Shown here: positions 1 to 8,600 of the stretch, piece by piece
How positions within the stretch are numbered: position 1 is the stretch's first letter
How the letters are laid out: each line of letters starts with the position of its first letter
Source of the DNA: Aequorivita sp. HC6-5
Lineage (GTDB): Bacteria > Bacteroidota > Bacteroidia > Flavobacteriales > Flavobacteriaceae
Assembly (NCBI GenBank): GCA_905182755.1
Contig: CAJJCS010000002.1
Span: 186,001-250,000, forward strand
Reading direction: 5' to 3'
DNA length: 64,000 nt
The notes under the pieces: generated by a model
Told to the model about the DNA's origin: nothing
The model's input: the letters and a program-made list of their open reading frames with translations, nothing else
The model's database searches: none
Program-made: the position numbers and the translations under genes

Positions 1-28
1 GCTGGAATGATGACCTTAATTATAGTGT

Positions 29-463
29 TCAATTGTCTTTTATAGGAATATTGAGTTCTTTTTGTTGGGCAGGTACGATGTGCTCATCAAAATACCAGGA
101 AGACCATTTTTCTATTGATAAAAAAAGACCAACACCTACAAACAGGGTTATAATAATCAATAGAATTAAATTTTTTCGTTTACTCTTCTTGTCTATGGCG
201 CATTGATTTTGTTTTTTTCTAAAAGAGTAAACACCATAAATACCTATACACAATGCGATCCCTTTTAACACCCATGCACCTGTTCCAGAGCTTCCGTCAT
301 CTTTGTAAAAAAAATCAGCAAAGGATATGGCATACACACCACTCATGAGGCCAAACATAAATAAAATGGCAGGTGCAACACAACACAAAATCCCTGCAAT
401 TGCCGCACTAATGGAATACTTTAAGCTCCATTTAATTAAATTCGGTTTTTTTTCTAGTGTCAT
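29..463 (-). CDS. MerT-like small membrane protein, last visible gene of the arsenosugar operon
   Basis: A 144-residue protein with about three membrane segments (roughly residues 14-36, 62-82 and 97-116). The first segment carries a Cys-Cys-Val-Ala-Pro motif near residue 28, which resembles the vicinal cysteine pair in the first helix of mercuric transporters MerT and MerF. A Lys-rich loop with a single Cys lies near residue 88. It lies 29 bases downstream of the GT2 gene on the same strand, so it is probably co-transcribed with the arsenosugar genes. A role in moving arsenic or another thiol-reactive metal(loid) is an inference from the motif and the neighbours; I do not recognise the exact family. 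The operon may continue beyond the left edge. Confidence 0.6.
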   Translation of the reverse strand: MTLEKKPNLIKWSLKYSISAAIAGILCCVAPAILFMFGLMSGVYAISFADFFYKDDGSSGTGAWVLKGIALCIGIYGVYSFRKKQNQCAIDKKSKRKNLILLIIITLFVGVGLFLSIEKWSSWYFDEHIVPAQQKELNIPIKDN

Positions 464-492
464 GACGTTTTATTTAATATGACTCAAAGTTA

Positions 493-1209
493 CTAAATAT
501 GTTTTTTATAATACGAGTAAATCTCATCTGCAGATGCTCCCAACCATTTTTTTAGGTATATCATCAAAAAGTGATATTGCAAGTACCAAACCCCTTTTTT
601 TTCATACAATCGGGCAGAGGTGACAATCCAATGTTGGATTACAACAAATTGCTTGCGTTTGTAGAGTTGGTTGGTAAGTATTTGGTCTTCATAGATAGTA
701 TACCTCTGGTCAAAACCTCCTATTTCATTAAAAAGAGCTTTGGTAATAAAAAGACTTTGATCACCACCACGGCATATTTTCCAATTAAAACGAGTTCCCC
801 AACTCACCAGGGCTAACCACCAATGATTGCTGTCAAATCTCATCTTAAAACATCCTGCTAGCTGTTGTTTTTCAATTTCAGATATAATACGGGTGTCAAA
901 ACCTTTTGGAGGGTATGAATCTGCATGTAAAAAATATAAAATTGTACTTTTGCTATGGTTTGCCCCAGCATTCATTTGTTTGGCACGACCTCTTTTTGAA
1001 ACAATTACTTTAATGTCTATACTGGCGTTTCTAGAAAACTCTTGGATCAAAGCAACAGTATTGTCCTGGCTATTGCCATCTACAACTATGATTTCTGAAA
1101 TGTAGCCTCCCGCTTCTTTTTCAATTAAATGGGCTAAAAGCCTATTTATATTTGCAGCCTCATTTAGAACAGGAATGATAATACTAATACTGTTTGCAGC
1201 TATTGGCAT
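493..1209 (-). CDS. Family 2 glycosyltransferase (TIGR04283 type, arsenosugar/selenodomain-associated)
   Basis: A 238-residue GT-A fold glycosyltransferase. The N-terminus has the typical strand-loop IIPVLNEAANI, then VVDGNSQDNT for nucleotide-sugar binding, and a His-Ala-Asp metal site (FLHADSYPP) near residue 117. The family is the 'rSAM/selenodomain-associated transferase 2' that travels with ArsM and ArsS, where it is thought to add or process the sugar or aglycone part of arsenosugars. It starts 6 bases after the restored stop of the DUF547 gene, which supports one operon. The substrate is not known from sequence. Confidence 0.85.
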   Translation of the reverse strand: MPIAANSISIIIPVLNEAANINRLLAHLIEKEAGGYISEIIVVDGNSQDNTVALIQEFSRNASIDIKVIVSKRGRAKQMNAGANHSKSTILYFLHADSYPPKGFDTRIISEIEKQQLAGCFKMRFDSNHWWLALVSWGTRFNWKICRGGDQSLFITKALFNEIGGFDQRYTIYEDQILTNQLYKRKQFVVIQHWIVTSARLYEKKGVWYLQYHFLMIYLKKWLGASADEIYSYYKKHI

Positions 1210-1215
1210 AGGGTT

Positions 1216-2005
1216 TTAGTTGTTTAATTCCCAGTTATAATCCAAGTAGTTTATTTTCGCATTACGCTGTATTTTTATCGTAGAATAGGTGTTTAGAAAT
1301 TCAATTAAGCTTTGGTTTTTCTTGAAATCTTTAGAGAACCACTTAAATATTTTTGAGATAGTTATGGCCTGTGGAGTGATTGTGTTTCGCTGCGTGTCAT
1401 TTATAAATCGTTTTTGTCAAGGCTTCAAGTTGGGTATCTACGCTATGGGCAGTAAAGGCTTCATTTAATAAAACTGGGCATGAAAAAGAAGCGCAATTAA
1501 TGGCAAAGTGGATTCGTGGATCCTCCATTTTTCTTAAAATTTGATGCTCTATTGTATCTAGGTTGTACATGGCGCCCCCCAGTTTCCATAAAGACTGTTT
1601 CCAAGGATTGTCTATATCTTTAATACTGCCAATGGGTTGGTTTCTAATAATTAAATCTATGGTCATTGCATTATATGCATTGATCCAGTAGGCTAGTTTT
1701 TCCTGTTTGCTCCAATTCTCTGTAGGTGTTTTTCTGCCAAGTGCATGCAAATACATGCGCAGTACAGTCCTGTCTTTTTTAAACGCTTTATAGTTTACAT
1801 TCCCTTCTGGGCTAACATTTTTTTGCAATAGGGCGTTAAATCCAGAATGATCAAAAACCTCCTTGTATACAGAGTCTTTGGCAATCTTTGTTTTTAAAAT
1901 AAAAGATGGTAAAGCATCTTGATTTGTTGTAGGATAAGCTGTTACCATTCCAACACTTGCCAAAATGATTGCTGTAATTGTTGCTGTATAAAGGTAGTTT
2001 TTCAT
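1216..2005 (-). CDS. DUF547 domain protein, arsenosugar operon (frameshifted)
   Basis: An exported DUF547 protein. Residues 1-23 form a signal peptide, followed by the family core with WINAYNAMTIDLIIRNQ and INCASFSCPVL. The open frame stops at 1397 after 202 residues, but the family's C-terminal part continues in another frame to a stop at 1216-1218 and ends with the characteristic YLDYNWELN. Deleting one T from the run of five at 1411-1415 (plus strand) joins the two halves into LTKRFINDTQRN and gives 262 residues, a normal family length. The gene is therefore either truncated by a one-base insertion or, more likely, hit by a homopolymer sequencing error. Its biochemical role is unknown. It is often found in arsenosugar and thioredoxin-like neighbourhoods. 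Confidence 0.85.
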
Positions 2006-2020
2006 TTTTTTTGAATTGTG

Positions 2021-2989
2021 TTAACAGCAACCACCACCATCATAATGGTAAGTAGATTCGCTAAAATAGATGTCATCTCTATTTAATGCTTTTAGGGCCT
2101 TTGCAGTTTTATCGCAAATGGCTAAGGGTTGATTTTTCAGTAAAATATGTCCTTTATTATCGTCAAAGAAATCCTCGCCACCATAATAAATTGCTGCTTT
2201 GCCTGTAAATATACAAGGGCCATCCTCTGGCATAGGATCTTTGATGGCCGCAACCTCAATAGATTCAATGTAAATTAATTCTTCAGTAGGGTAGTTTTTC
2301 GGGTCTAAAATTCTGTAGGGTTTTCGGGCTCTAATTTCTATGGTTCCAAATCCTACATCTGTAAGGGCCTTTACATAGTCTTTTATAGGCAAACTACCAC
2401 TTAAACAAAGCGCACGCAAACGCGCATCGTTTCTTAGTGTGTCATTCATCTTTTGTTCACATGTTGGATCACTCATTACTAGTTTTCCGTGCGGTGTTAA
2501 TACGCGGTACATTTCCTCTATGGCCCGTTTTAAGTCTTCTGCTTTAAAGATGTTAAACAAACAGTTTTGTGCTGCTACATCAATGCTATTGTCATCAACG
2601 GGAAGGTGTAGAGCGTCTCCTTTTTTAAGAGTAACAAACTCAGATTTAAACCAAGGGTTTTGCGCTTCGGCAATTTTAAAATTTGCGGCAGAAGCCTCTA
2701 ACATTTCGTCTACAACATCAACCCCAACAACTCCGCCTTTTTGACGATTAAAATATGAGAACTGCAATAATTCCATGCCGCCTCCAACTCCCACATAGAG
2801 CATTTTGGGATTGTTTGATAGATCTCGCGCATGTACGGTGCTTCCACAGCCGTAATTCATCTCTTGCATTATTTTAGGAATCTTCAATCCAGGGAGTTCC
2901 CAAATAGGATTGGTGGTGCAGCAAAGACCAACATCTGGAGTAAGTGCTGCTTCTTTATAGACATCATGTGTGGTATCTAGGTAGCTCAT
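2021..2989 (-). CDS. arsM: Arsenosugar biosynthesis arsenite methyltransferase ArsM
   Basis: A 322-residue SAM-dependent methyltransferase. Visible motifs are a Cys-Cys pair near the N-terminus (VGLCCTTNPIWELPG), a CGST segment, the SAM-binding loop YVGVGGGMELL, the acidic GVDVVDEML, and a C-terminal tail rich in Gly and Cys (YDGGGCC) typical of the arsenosugar subfamily. The enzyme methylates trivalent arsenic toward dimethylarsenic species, the substrate that ArsS then adenosylates. It sits between the phosphorylase and the DUF547 gene with gaps of 17 and 15 bases. The cysteines fit As(III) binding. Related proteins sometimes carry selenocysteine in the tail, but here ordinary TGT/TGC codons are used. 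Confidence 0.92.
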   Translation of the reverse strand: MSYLDTTHDVYKEAALTPDVGLCCTTNPIWELPGLKIPKIMQEMNYGCGSTVHARDLSNNPKMLYVGVGGGMELLQFSYFNRQKGGVVGVDVVDEMLEASAANFKIAEAQNPWFKSEFVTLKKGDALHLPVDDNSIDVAAQNCLFNIFKAEDLKRAIEEMYRVLTPHGKLVMSDPTCEQKMNDTLRNDARLRALCLSGSLPIKDYVKALTDVGFGTIEIRARKPYRILDPKNYPTEELIYIESIEVAAIKDPMPEDGPCIFTGKAAIYYGGEDFFDDNKGHILLKNQPLAICDKTAKALKALNRDDIYFSESTYHYDGGGCC

Positions 2990-3006
2990 TTTTTTTTTGG
3001 TGTTTT

Positions 3007-3819
3007 CTAAAGCGATTGTATCAGTTCTGTAAATAGGGTAATCATAGCAGGTTCTGCTTTCCCAGCTTGCGCGATAATATCTGTAATATCAACAGGTTTT
3101 AAATTATCTGGATCACACTCATCTGTTAATACAGAGAGGGCTATAACCGGTATTTGTAGATGATTGGCAACAATAATTTCTGGCACGGTACTCATTCCTA
3201 CCGCATCTGCGCCAATGATTTTAAGGTATCTATATTCTGCTCTTGTTTCTAGTTGAGGTCCTACAACACTTGCGTATACACCCTTGTGCAGATTTATGTT
3301 GTGTGCGGCTGCAATTTCTTCTATTTTGGCGTTCATTTTTGCATCATAGGGTTGGTTTAAGTCTACAAAACGCTCTCCTAGAGCAGCAACACCTTTAAAG
3401 GCTAAAGGTGATCCACCTTGCAAATTGATGTGATCATCAATAAGCATAATTTCCCCTTTTTTAAAGTTTAAATTTATAGCACCAGAGGCATTACTTACAA
3501 ATAATCTTGTTATTCCTAGGCCTTTCATAACACGAACTGGAAAGGTGACATCAAGCAGTGTATACCCTTCGTATAAATGAAAACGACCCTGCATTAACAC
3601 TACTTTTTTCCCTGCTAGTTCTCCATATATTAATTTTCCTTTATGAAACTCAACAGTAGCTGTTGGAAAATTAGGAATATGGTTATAGCTCATTTCTGCC
3701 TCCACAGCTACGTGATCAATTATTTTCCCTAAGCCAGTTCCAAGAATAATACCTATATCTGGAGTTCCAAAACCCCTGCTTTGTAAAAATTCTACAGCCT
3801 CTTGTATGTGTTTTATCAT
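3007..3819 (-). CDS. Purine-nucleoside phosphorylase, arsenosugar operon copy
   Basis: A 270-residue class I (trimeric) purine nucleoside phosphorylase. It shows the phosphate-binding GTGLG loop near residue 27, the FHKG segment, the purine-site Glu in VVGPQLETRAEY and the VGMSTVPE motif. Normal PNPs release a purine base from a nucleoside by phosphorolysis. In this operon it probably removes adenine from the dimethylarsinoyl-adenosine made by ArsM and ArsS, leaving the ribose that becomes the arsenosugar; that is established thinking for such operons but not proven here. A 141-base gap separates it from the upstream transferase gene and contains a TATTTTTG box on the minus strand, so an internal promoter is possible. 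Confidence 0.88.
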   Translation of the reverse strand: MIKHIQEAVEFLQSRGFGTPDIGIILGTGLGKIIDHVAVEAEMSYNHIPNFPTATVEFHKGKLIYGELAGKKVVLMQGRFHLYEGYTLLDVTFPVRVMKGLGITRLFVSNASGAINLNFKKGEIMLIDDHINLQGGSPLAFKGVAALGERFVDLNQPYDAKMNAKIEEIAAAHNINLHKGVYASVVGPQLETRAEYRYLKIIGADAVGMSTVPEIIVANHLQIPVIALSVLTDECDPDNLKPVDITDIIAQAGKAEPAMITLFTELIQSL

Positions 3820-3960
3820 ATGCTAAACTATTTTTTGTTGCTTTTGGGGTTTTAAAAACCAAGTATCAAGAGCAAGTTGTATTGAGATGTTCGGTATTGA
3901 AATTCTGTCTTAACCACCTCCTAGTTGGCTAGCTGTTCAAAAATACGTATTTCTAAAAGC

Positions 3961-4642
3961 TTAGTCTTTCATGTGAGGGAAGAATTTTTTAAACACGGCA
4001 ATGTCTTTAATATCGCTCGTAGTAATCTACATCATTTTTCTCTGCCAAGATTGCTATGTTTTCTAATTCTAAATCTTGTAATGTATCACTTAAAACACGT
4101 TGTGTTCCCCATTTTTTATTTTTAAAAAGCTGAGGCTTTAGGTGTTTCATGCCAAGTAGGTAATAGCCCCCGTCTTGTGCAGGGCCTATCACAAAGTTGT
4201 TGTCTTCTAGTCTTAAAAAAGCATCTTCCACCTCTTGAGTGGTCATGTCATACATGTCACTACCAATAATGATAGCCCTTTGATATCCCATATTAAATAC
4301 ATCTGTAAATGCGTGTTGCATTTTATCGCCTAAATCATGACCTTGTTGTTGTTTTTTTCTGAAAATAGATGTATCCCAAATATCAACATCTTTAATTTTT
4401 TCAGAATAATACACATACACATCTGCTGTAACTGGAGTTGTTATTTTTACTGTGTGGTCTAACAAAAATCGATACACATCAAGGGCGCTTTGATCTCCAA
4501 TTGTAGCTGCAAGACGTGTTTTGCATTTGCCCAGTTCTGGGTTTCTTGTAAAAACTATAAGAGCATTTTTTGAACTTGGAAGGTGAAACACTTCTTTTGA
4601 TTGCTGATTACCAAGATTTTTTTTTACTCCTAAAATGGCCAT
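3961..4642 (-). CDS. DUF2064/TIGR04282 glycosyltransferase-like protein (frameshifted near its end)
   Basis: A member of the 'rSAM/selenodomain-associated transferase 1' family, a GT-A-like nucleotidyl/glycosyl transferase. Motifs are VFTRNPELGKCKTRLA near residue 31, IIIGSDMYDM (metal-binding Asp) and GPAQDGGYYLLG. The open frame stops at 4007 after VDYYERY, but the expected ending, DIKDIAVFKKFFPHMKD, is encoded in another frame down to a stop at 3961-3963. Removing one base in the stretch 4012-4018 restores NDVDYYDDIKD and a 226-residue protein. It pairs with the GT2 gene as the two sugar-handling enzymes of the arsenosugar operon. The start at 4642 is the first ATG, 19 bases after the rhodanese stop. 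Confidence 0.82.
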
Positions 4643-4661
4643 AGTATTTTGGGATAACGTG

Positions 4662-5165
4662 TTATTTATTGGTTACTTTAATGCCTTTGGTGAGCCATTT
4701 CCCCCATTGTTTTGAGTACACGTGTACGCTGTCTGTGGGTTTTTGCTGCCTATTCACTACTGGTAAGTTATTGTTTTTCCAGTTAAAGATACCTCCGTAT
4801 AGGTTTTTGATATTTGTGTATCCTGCCTTTTGAAGTGTCTCTGCTATATCTTCACTTCTAACCCCTAAAGAGCAGTACACAATAATTTGGGCGTCTTTGT
4901 TTTTAATGTTTTTTGAAACTTTTTGTAAATCAAAATCTTCATAACCTGCATATAGCGCTCCTTTAATGTGGCTTACTTCATACTCCTTTTTTTCTCTAGT
5001 ATCAAGTAGTACCACAGTGGGGTCGTTTTGAATCTCTACAAGCATTTCAGCAGAAATATAAGGGATGGTCTGTTTGTTGTATTTTAATAGAACCTGCTCT
5101 AATGTTTGCTGGGCAAGGCTCGTTGTTGCCCCAAAAAAAAGTACTATGTAATAAAGTGTTTTCAT
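4662..5165 (-). CDS. Exported rhodanese-like protein, arsenosugar operon
   Basis: A 167-residue single-domain rhodanese with a signal peptide (MKTLYYIVLFFGATTSLAQ), so it should act in the periplasm. The catalytic loop is YCSLGVRS, with the Cys expected to carry a persulfide. I start it at the ATG at 5163-5165, not at the longer open frame, because this start gives a clean signal peptide and lies 5 bases after the arsS stop. The family moves sulfane sulfur or binds thiophilic oxyanions. A role in arsenic or thioarsenic chemistry is inferred only from the operon. Confidence 0.82.
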   Translation of the reverse strand: MKTLYYIVLFFGATTSLAQQTLEQVLLKYNKQTIPYISAEMLVEIQNDPTVVLLDTREKKEYEVSHIKGALYAGYEDFDLQKVSKNIKNKDAQIIVYCSLGVRSEDIAETLQKAGYTNIKNLYGGIFNWKNNNLPVVNRQQKPTDSVHVYSKQWGKWLTKGIKVTNK

Positions 5166-5170
5166 GTTAT

Positions 5171-6238
5171 TTATGTTGTAACTTCTCCCTGGCAGCTGCT
5201 TCCTGCTCCAGCGGTACACCCATAACAGTGCTGGGAAATAACAATATCTCTATTGTTTAAAATAGATTCATTATACTGGTTTATATGGGTGACTTTACTA
5301 GCAACTTTGAGCCCTAGCATTTGATTGAAATCACAGTCATACAAATACCCGTCCCATGAAATAGAAATTGTATTGCTGCACATAACGTTTTTAACGGCCT
5401 TTGGATTGTATGCCTCTACAAGTTGGTACATATAATCTTCATAGTTTTCACTGGCAATAAGATAGTCAAGAAATCTTGAAATAGGGAGGTTAGTAATAGC
5501 AAAAAGGTTGTGGAATTTAATATTAAAATCTGCTTTTAGGGCGCTTTTAAACTCTTTTTCCATGCTGGCTTGATCTCCTGGCAAATACGCGCCGTTTGGG
5601 TTGTAAACTAGATCTAGTTTTAAAGTACTGCCGGGCATTCCATACCCCACTGCATTTAATTGCTGTAATGCAGTTATAGACATATCAAAGACTCCTTCTC
5701 CACGTTGTTTGTCTGTTTTACCTCTTGTCCAGTGGGGCATTGAGCTTACAACATGAACATTGTATTTTTTAAAGAATTGTGGTAAATCATGGTATTTTTT
5801 ATTGGCTCTTATAATGGTAAGATTGCTTCTTACTATAAAATCTTTAACACCTGCCTGGCTCGCCTTTTCTACAAAACGTCTAAAGTTTGGGTTCATCTCT
5901 GGGGCACCACCTGTAAGGTCTAAGGTGTGAGCTCCTGTGTTTTTTATGATCTCAAGACACTTCTGCATAGTTTCCCAGGTCATGATTTCTTTTCTGTCTG
6001 GCCCTGCATCAACATGGCAGTGCTCGCATACTTGGTTACACATATAACCAACATTAATTTGAAGTATTTCCAGCTTTTTTGGACGAAGAGGGAATTGGTT
6101 TGTCTGTGTTATTATTTTTGCAAAAGTGGGTAGTTCTCCATTTTCGAAAATACCACCATTTAAAATTTCTAATTGGCGGTTTGGGTTTGCCAATTGGTTT
6201 TCTCTTTTATGGAGGGATTGTTGTTTTAGTTTTGTCAT
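5171..6238 (-). CDS. arsS: Arsenosugar biosynthesis radical SAM protein ArsS
   Basis: A 355-residue radical SAM enzyme of the TIGR04167 family. The 4Fe-4S cluster cysteines are Cys67, Cys71 and Cys74 in CNQVCEHC, followed by the glycine-rich LTGGAPEMNP. The C-terminal extension contains CSNTISISWDGYLYDCDFNQ and ends with HCYGCTAGAGSSCQGE, a cysteine-rich tail typical of this family; in some relatives the first Cys is selenocysteine. The enzyme transfers the 5'-deoxyadenosyl group to dimethylated arsenic, the committed step to arsenosugars. Here all family cysteines are present. The gene is followed at once by the rhodanese gene and preceded by the CMD gene 115 bases upstream. Confidence 0.93.
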   Translation of the reverse strand: MTKLKQQSLHKRENQLANPNRQLEILNGGIFENGELPTFAKIITQTNQFPLRPKKLEILQINVGYMCNQVCEHCHVDAGPDRKEIMTWETMQKCLEIIKNTGAHTLDLTGGAPEMNPNFRRFVEKASQAGVKDFIVRSNLTIIRANKKYHDLPQFFKKYNVHVVSSMPHWTRGKTDKQRGEGVFDMSITALQQLNAVGYGMPGSTLKLDLVYNPNGAYLPGDQASMEKEFKSALKADFNIKFHNLFAITNLPISRFLDYLIASENYEDYMYQLVEAYNPKAVKNVMCSNTISISWDGYLYDCDFNQMLGLKVASKVTHINQYNESILNNRDIVISQHCYGCTAGAGSSCQGEVTT

Positions 6239-6273
6239 ACTAGTGGCTCTATGTAAAAGCCTGTTGTTTTTAA

Positions 6274-6291
6274 CTGCGATTTATATCGCAG
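6274..6291. promoter_or_regulatory. Perfect 7-bp palindrome between the CMD gene and arsS
   Basis: CTGCGAT-TTAT-ATCGCAG lies in the 115-base gap upstream of arsS. It is not followed by a T run on the minus strand, so it is a poor intrinsic terminator. It could be an operator (for example for an ArsR-type repressor), an mRNA processing hairpin or an attenuator. The function is inferred. Confidence 0.4.
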
Positions 6292-6353
6292 CATTTTTAT
6301 TATAAACTATGTCTTAAACCTTATCTATAATTGTTATAGCCACCCTTTTAGGT

Positions 6354-6689
6354 TTACATTTCTAGCTTATTTACTTTATTCATCATCATGGTACCATGAA
6401 CTAGTGTTGCACCGCTTTTGATGGCTGCTCCTACATGCACGGCTTCCATCATTTGTTCTTTTGTAACCCCTCTTTGTAGCGCATCTTTAGTGTAAGCATC
6501 AATACAGTATGGGCATTGTTCTGTGTGAGATACCGCCAAGGCAATCAATGATTTTTCGCGAGCTGTTAATGCGCCTTCTTCAAATACTTTACCGTAATAA
6601 TCAAAAAACTTATTGCCAAGTTCTTCACTCCATTGTGTAATGTTGCCAAATTTTCTAAGGTCTGCAGGGTCGTAATAATTATTTGCCAT
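6354..6689 (-). CDS. Arsenosugar-associated carboxymuconolactone decarboxylase (AhpD-like peroxidase) family protein
   Basis: A 111-residue all-helical CMD/AhpD-like protein, first gene of the arsenosugar operon. The redox pair is CPYC near residue 59 with the upstream SHTEQ and downstream His (EAVHVGAAI), matching AhpD-type active sites. The family is known as the arsenosugar biosynthesis-associated peroxidase-like protein (TIGR04169). The likely job is thiol-disulfide or peroxide chemistry, perhaps keeping arsenic intermediates reduced. A TATATTTA box on the minus strand about 55 bases upstream may be the operon promoter. Confidence 0.88.
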   Translation of the reverse strand: MANNYYDPADLRKFGNITQWSEELGNKFFDYYGKVFEEGALTAREKSLIALAVSHTEQCPYCIDAYTKDALQRGVTKEQMMEAVHVGAAIKSGATLVHGTMMMNKVNKLEM

Positions 6690-6883
6690 AATCGATTTTA
6701 TATTGGTGATGCAAAAAGCAACACTTGTTTGATTTTAAAAAGTAAATATAAGCATTAGTATAAAGGCAGAGTTGTATAGCGCTGCTTTGTGTTGTCATTT
6801 TCTAAAACTCTTTTATAGACAACTCTTAAAAGGGATAGTTACTAATTAAACTTGGGCATTGGAAGCCCTTCTTTTTTCTTGCT

Positions 6884-8156
6884 TTAGTCATGCTTAGCTG
6901 GGTCTTTGCTTAGCAATGTAATTTGGTTATTATAAAATTGGGTGAAATATTTGTAGGGATTTTTTTTAAGATAAATTTTCGTCAGTTGCTGTAATTCTAT
7001 GGTTTGGTATAGTTTGTGTCCAGCAGCATAGTAGAAAAAAAGAAGAAATGTTTTATAGCTTAGAATAAAGTTGTTGACATTAATTTTTTCAAACATATCT
7101 TTAGCTTTTCTTATAGCACCTGTTTGGGCATAGTGCCACGTTTTAATTAAATGAAAGGTTTCCAAATAGTGAGGTTCTGGGTAGGCATTTTTGCTTAGAT
7201 ATTTTTCTATTTGCTCTATAAGCCAAGATTGCACTTTTAAATTATTTGTTACTATTGCAATAACCATAGGCTCGTAATAAATTTCATAGGCACGTGATAA
7301 AAAAGTAGTGGAATTTGCTATTGTTTTAATATTAAAAAAAGATTCCTCTTTTTTCTCTGCAAGTAAAAAATTTGAAAAGTACCTTCCAATAAGAATAGGG
7401 TGCAGCTCCATAAGCTGGGTGTCACTGATTTGGATATTCTTTATTTTTTCATTGTTTAGAAAGCTTTTAAGATTTAATAGGCATTTAACAAATAGTTTGT
7501 TTTTGTAGTCTTTGCTTTTCTCTGAAATATTTTAAAAACACTGCGTAATATCCATTTAAAAAAGAGTAGTCTACAAATATTTCAAAAATAGTAGCCCCAA
7601 AAAAGGGTGTTTTGCAAAGCAGATTGATTTCTTGTTTGCTGAGTGTTATGCTCCGCAACAATATACCTGCAGAGTTTCCAATAATTAATTTTTGATTGTA
7701 GGTTACAACATTATTTTTAAGCACATCTGAAGTAAATAAGATGTTTAATTCGCGAATTCTTTTTGCTAGTAAAAACTCTCGTATTAGATTGATTATTGGA
7801 AGAACGATATCTTCGCCTCTTTGTGATTTTTGTTCTAAAAATAAAAGAAGTGCCTTTGGGTCTTTGTTGTCTTTTAGTTCATATAAATGCAGACCGCTTT
7901 CCCAACTTATTTCATAAGGCGCAGCATTTACGTAATGATAGAAAGAGGTGTAGCCAACATATTGGGCTAATATATCAAGGGTGTCTTTGCGCGTTTTTAC
8001 AGGTTTTGCCAGGCCGTAAATACGCCTTAAGGTGTTGTAATTTACGTTTTTGCTTGTTTGCTCATGGATAACTTCAGATAGTTTTTCGCAATCACCTCTG
8101 TTTAAGATTTTAAACCCAAATTCCTTTTCAACTGCTTTTATAAGAATTCCTTCCAC
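6884..8156 (-). CDS. Flavobacterial hypothetical protein, possible regulator (frameshifted)
   Basis: Two adjacent open frames (7485-8156 and 6884-7411) look like one gene of about 423 residues. Reading on in the second frame upstream of its ATG gives sensible coding sequence (KNKLFVKCLLNLKSFLNNEK) that reaches back to the end of the first frame. Deleting one T from the four at 7516-7519 joins them. The N-terminal 75 residues (LSEVIHEQTSKNVNYNTLRR, then TRKDTLDILAQYVGY) look like a small helical DNA- or protein-binding domain seen in flavobacterial proteins. The rest is helical and lacks membrane segments or catalytic motifs. I do not recognise a function. It is a lone gene between the arsenosugar operon and tRNA-Phe. 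Confidence 0.6.
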
Positions 8157-8257
8157 TGTTTTGTTTGTATCATTTATGTATCACAATATAAGACTAATTC
8201 TTTAATACAATAAAATAAAGTCCTGTGGATGTTGATATCTAAGAGAAAGTTTTCAAA

Positions 8258-8285
8258 AAAAAACCCACTCAATGAGTGGGTTTTT
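8258..8285 (-). terminator. Intrinsic terminator after tRNA-Phe
   Basis: A strong hairpin, AAACCCACTC / GAGTGGGTTT with a 3-base loop, flanked by A and T runs, lies directly 3' of the tRNA on the minus strand. Confidence 0.85.
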
Positions 8286-8287
8286 GG

Positions 8288-8360
8288 TGGTGCCTCCAGG
8301 AATCGAACCAGGGACACATGGATTTTCAGTCCATTGCTCTACCAACTGAGCTAAGGCACC
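8288..8360 (-). tRNA. tRNA-Phe (GAA)
   Basis: A 73-base cloverleaf on the minus strand. The acceptor stem is GGTGCC/GGCACC, the D-loop has AGCTCAGTTGGTAGAGC, the anticodon loop is CTGAAAA with anticodon GAA, and the T arm has GGTTCGATTCC. The CCA end is encoded by the next three bases (8285-8287). A terminator follows immediately. Confidence 0.97.
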
Positions 8361-8576
8361 GTTTGCTGAGTCAAATAATTAACTTAGCGGCTGCAAATAT
8401 AATGGTATTTTTATTGCAGCAAAACAATTTTTTGAAAAATATCTTTATTTAAATGTGCGTCATAAAATTCTCTAACAAACGCCATGTCTGTAATGCATTT
8501 TTGTTTTGTGAGTTCCCTATTTGGGCTAAGAATCAATTCAATGCCTTATTTGTTCTTTGCTGTTGAAATAACTATG

Positions 8577-8584
8577 TATTTTTG
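8577..8584 (+). promoter_or_regulatory. TAnnTTTG -7 promoter box for coaX
   Basis: TATTTTTG matches the Bacteroidota sigma factor -7 consensus and ends 16 bases before the coaX ATG at 8601. It argues against the longer open frame that starts at 8484. Confidence 0.6.
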
Positions 8585-8600
8585 TCGTCTTTGCAACGAT

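Noticed and set aside
3845-3905. A 21-codon GTG open frame upstream of the purine nucleoside phosphorylase gene on the minus strand
   Set aside because: It needs a frameshift to reach a longer form, has no start with good spacing to a ribosome site, and matches no family that I know.
5171-6238. Possible selenocysteine in ArsS or ArsM, since relatives are selenoproteins
   Set aside because: Both C-terminal tails use ordinary Cys codons and no in-frame TGA or SECIS-like hairpin was seen.
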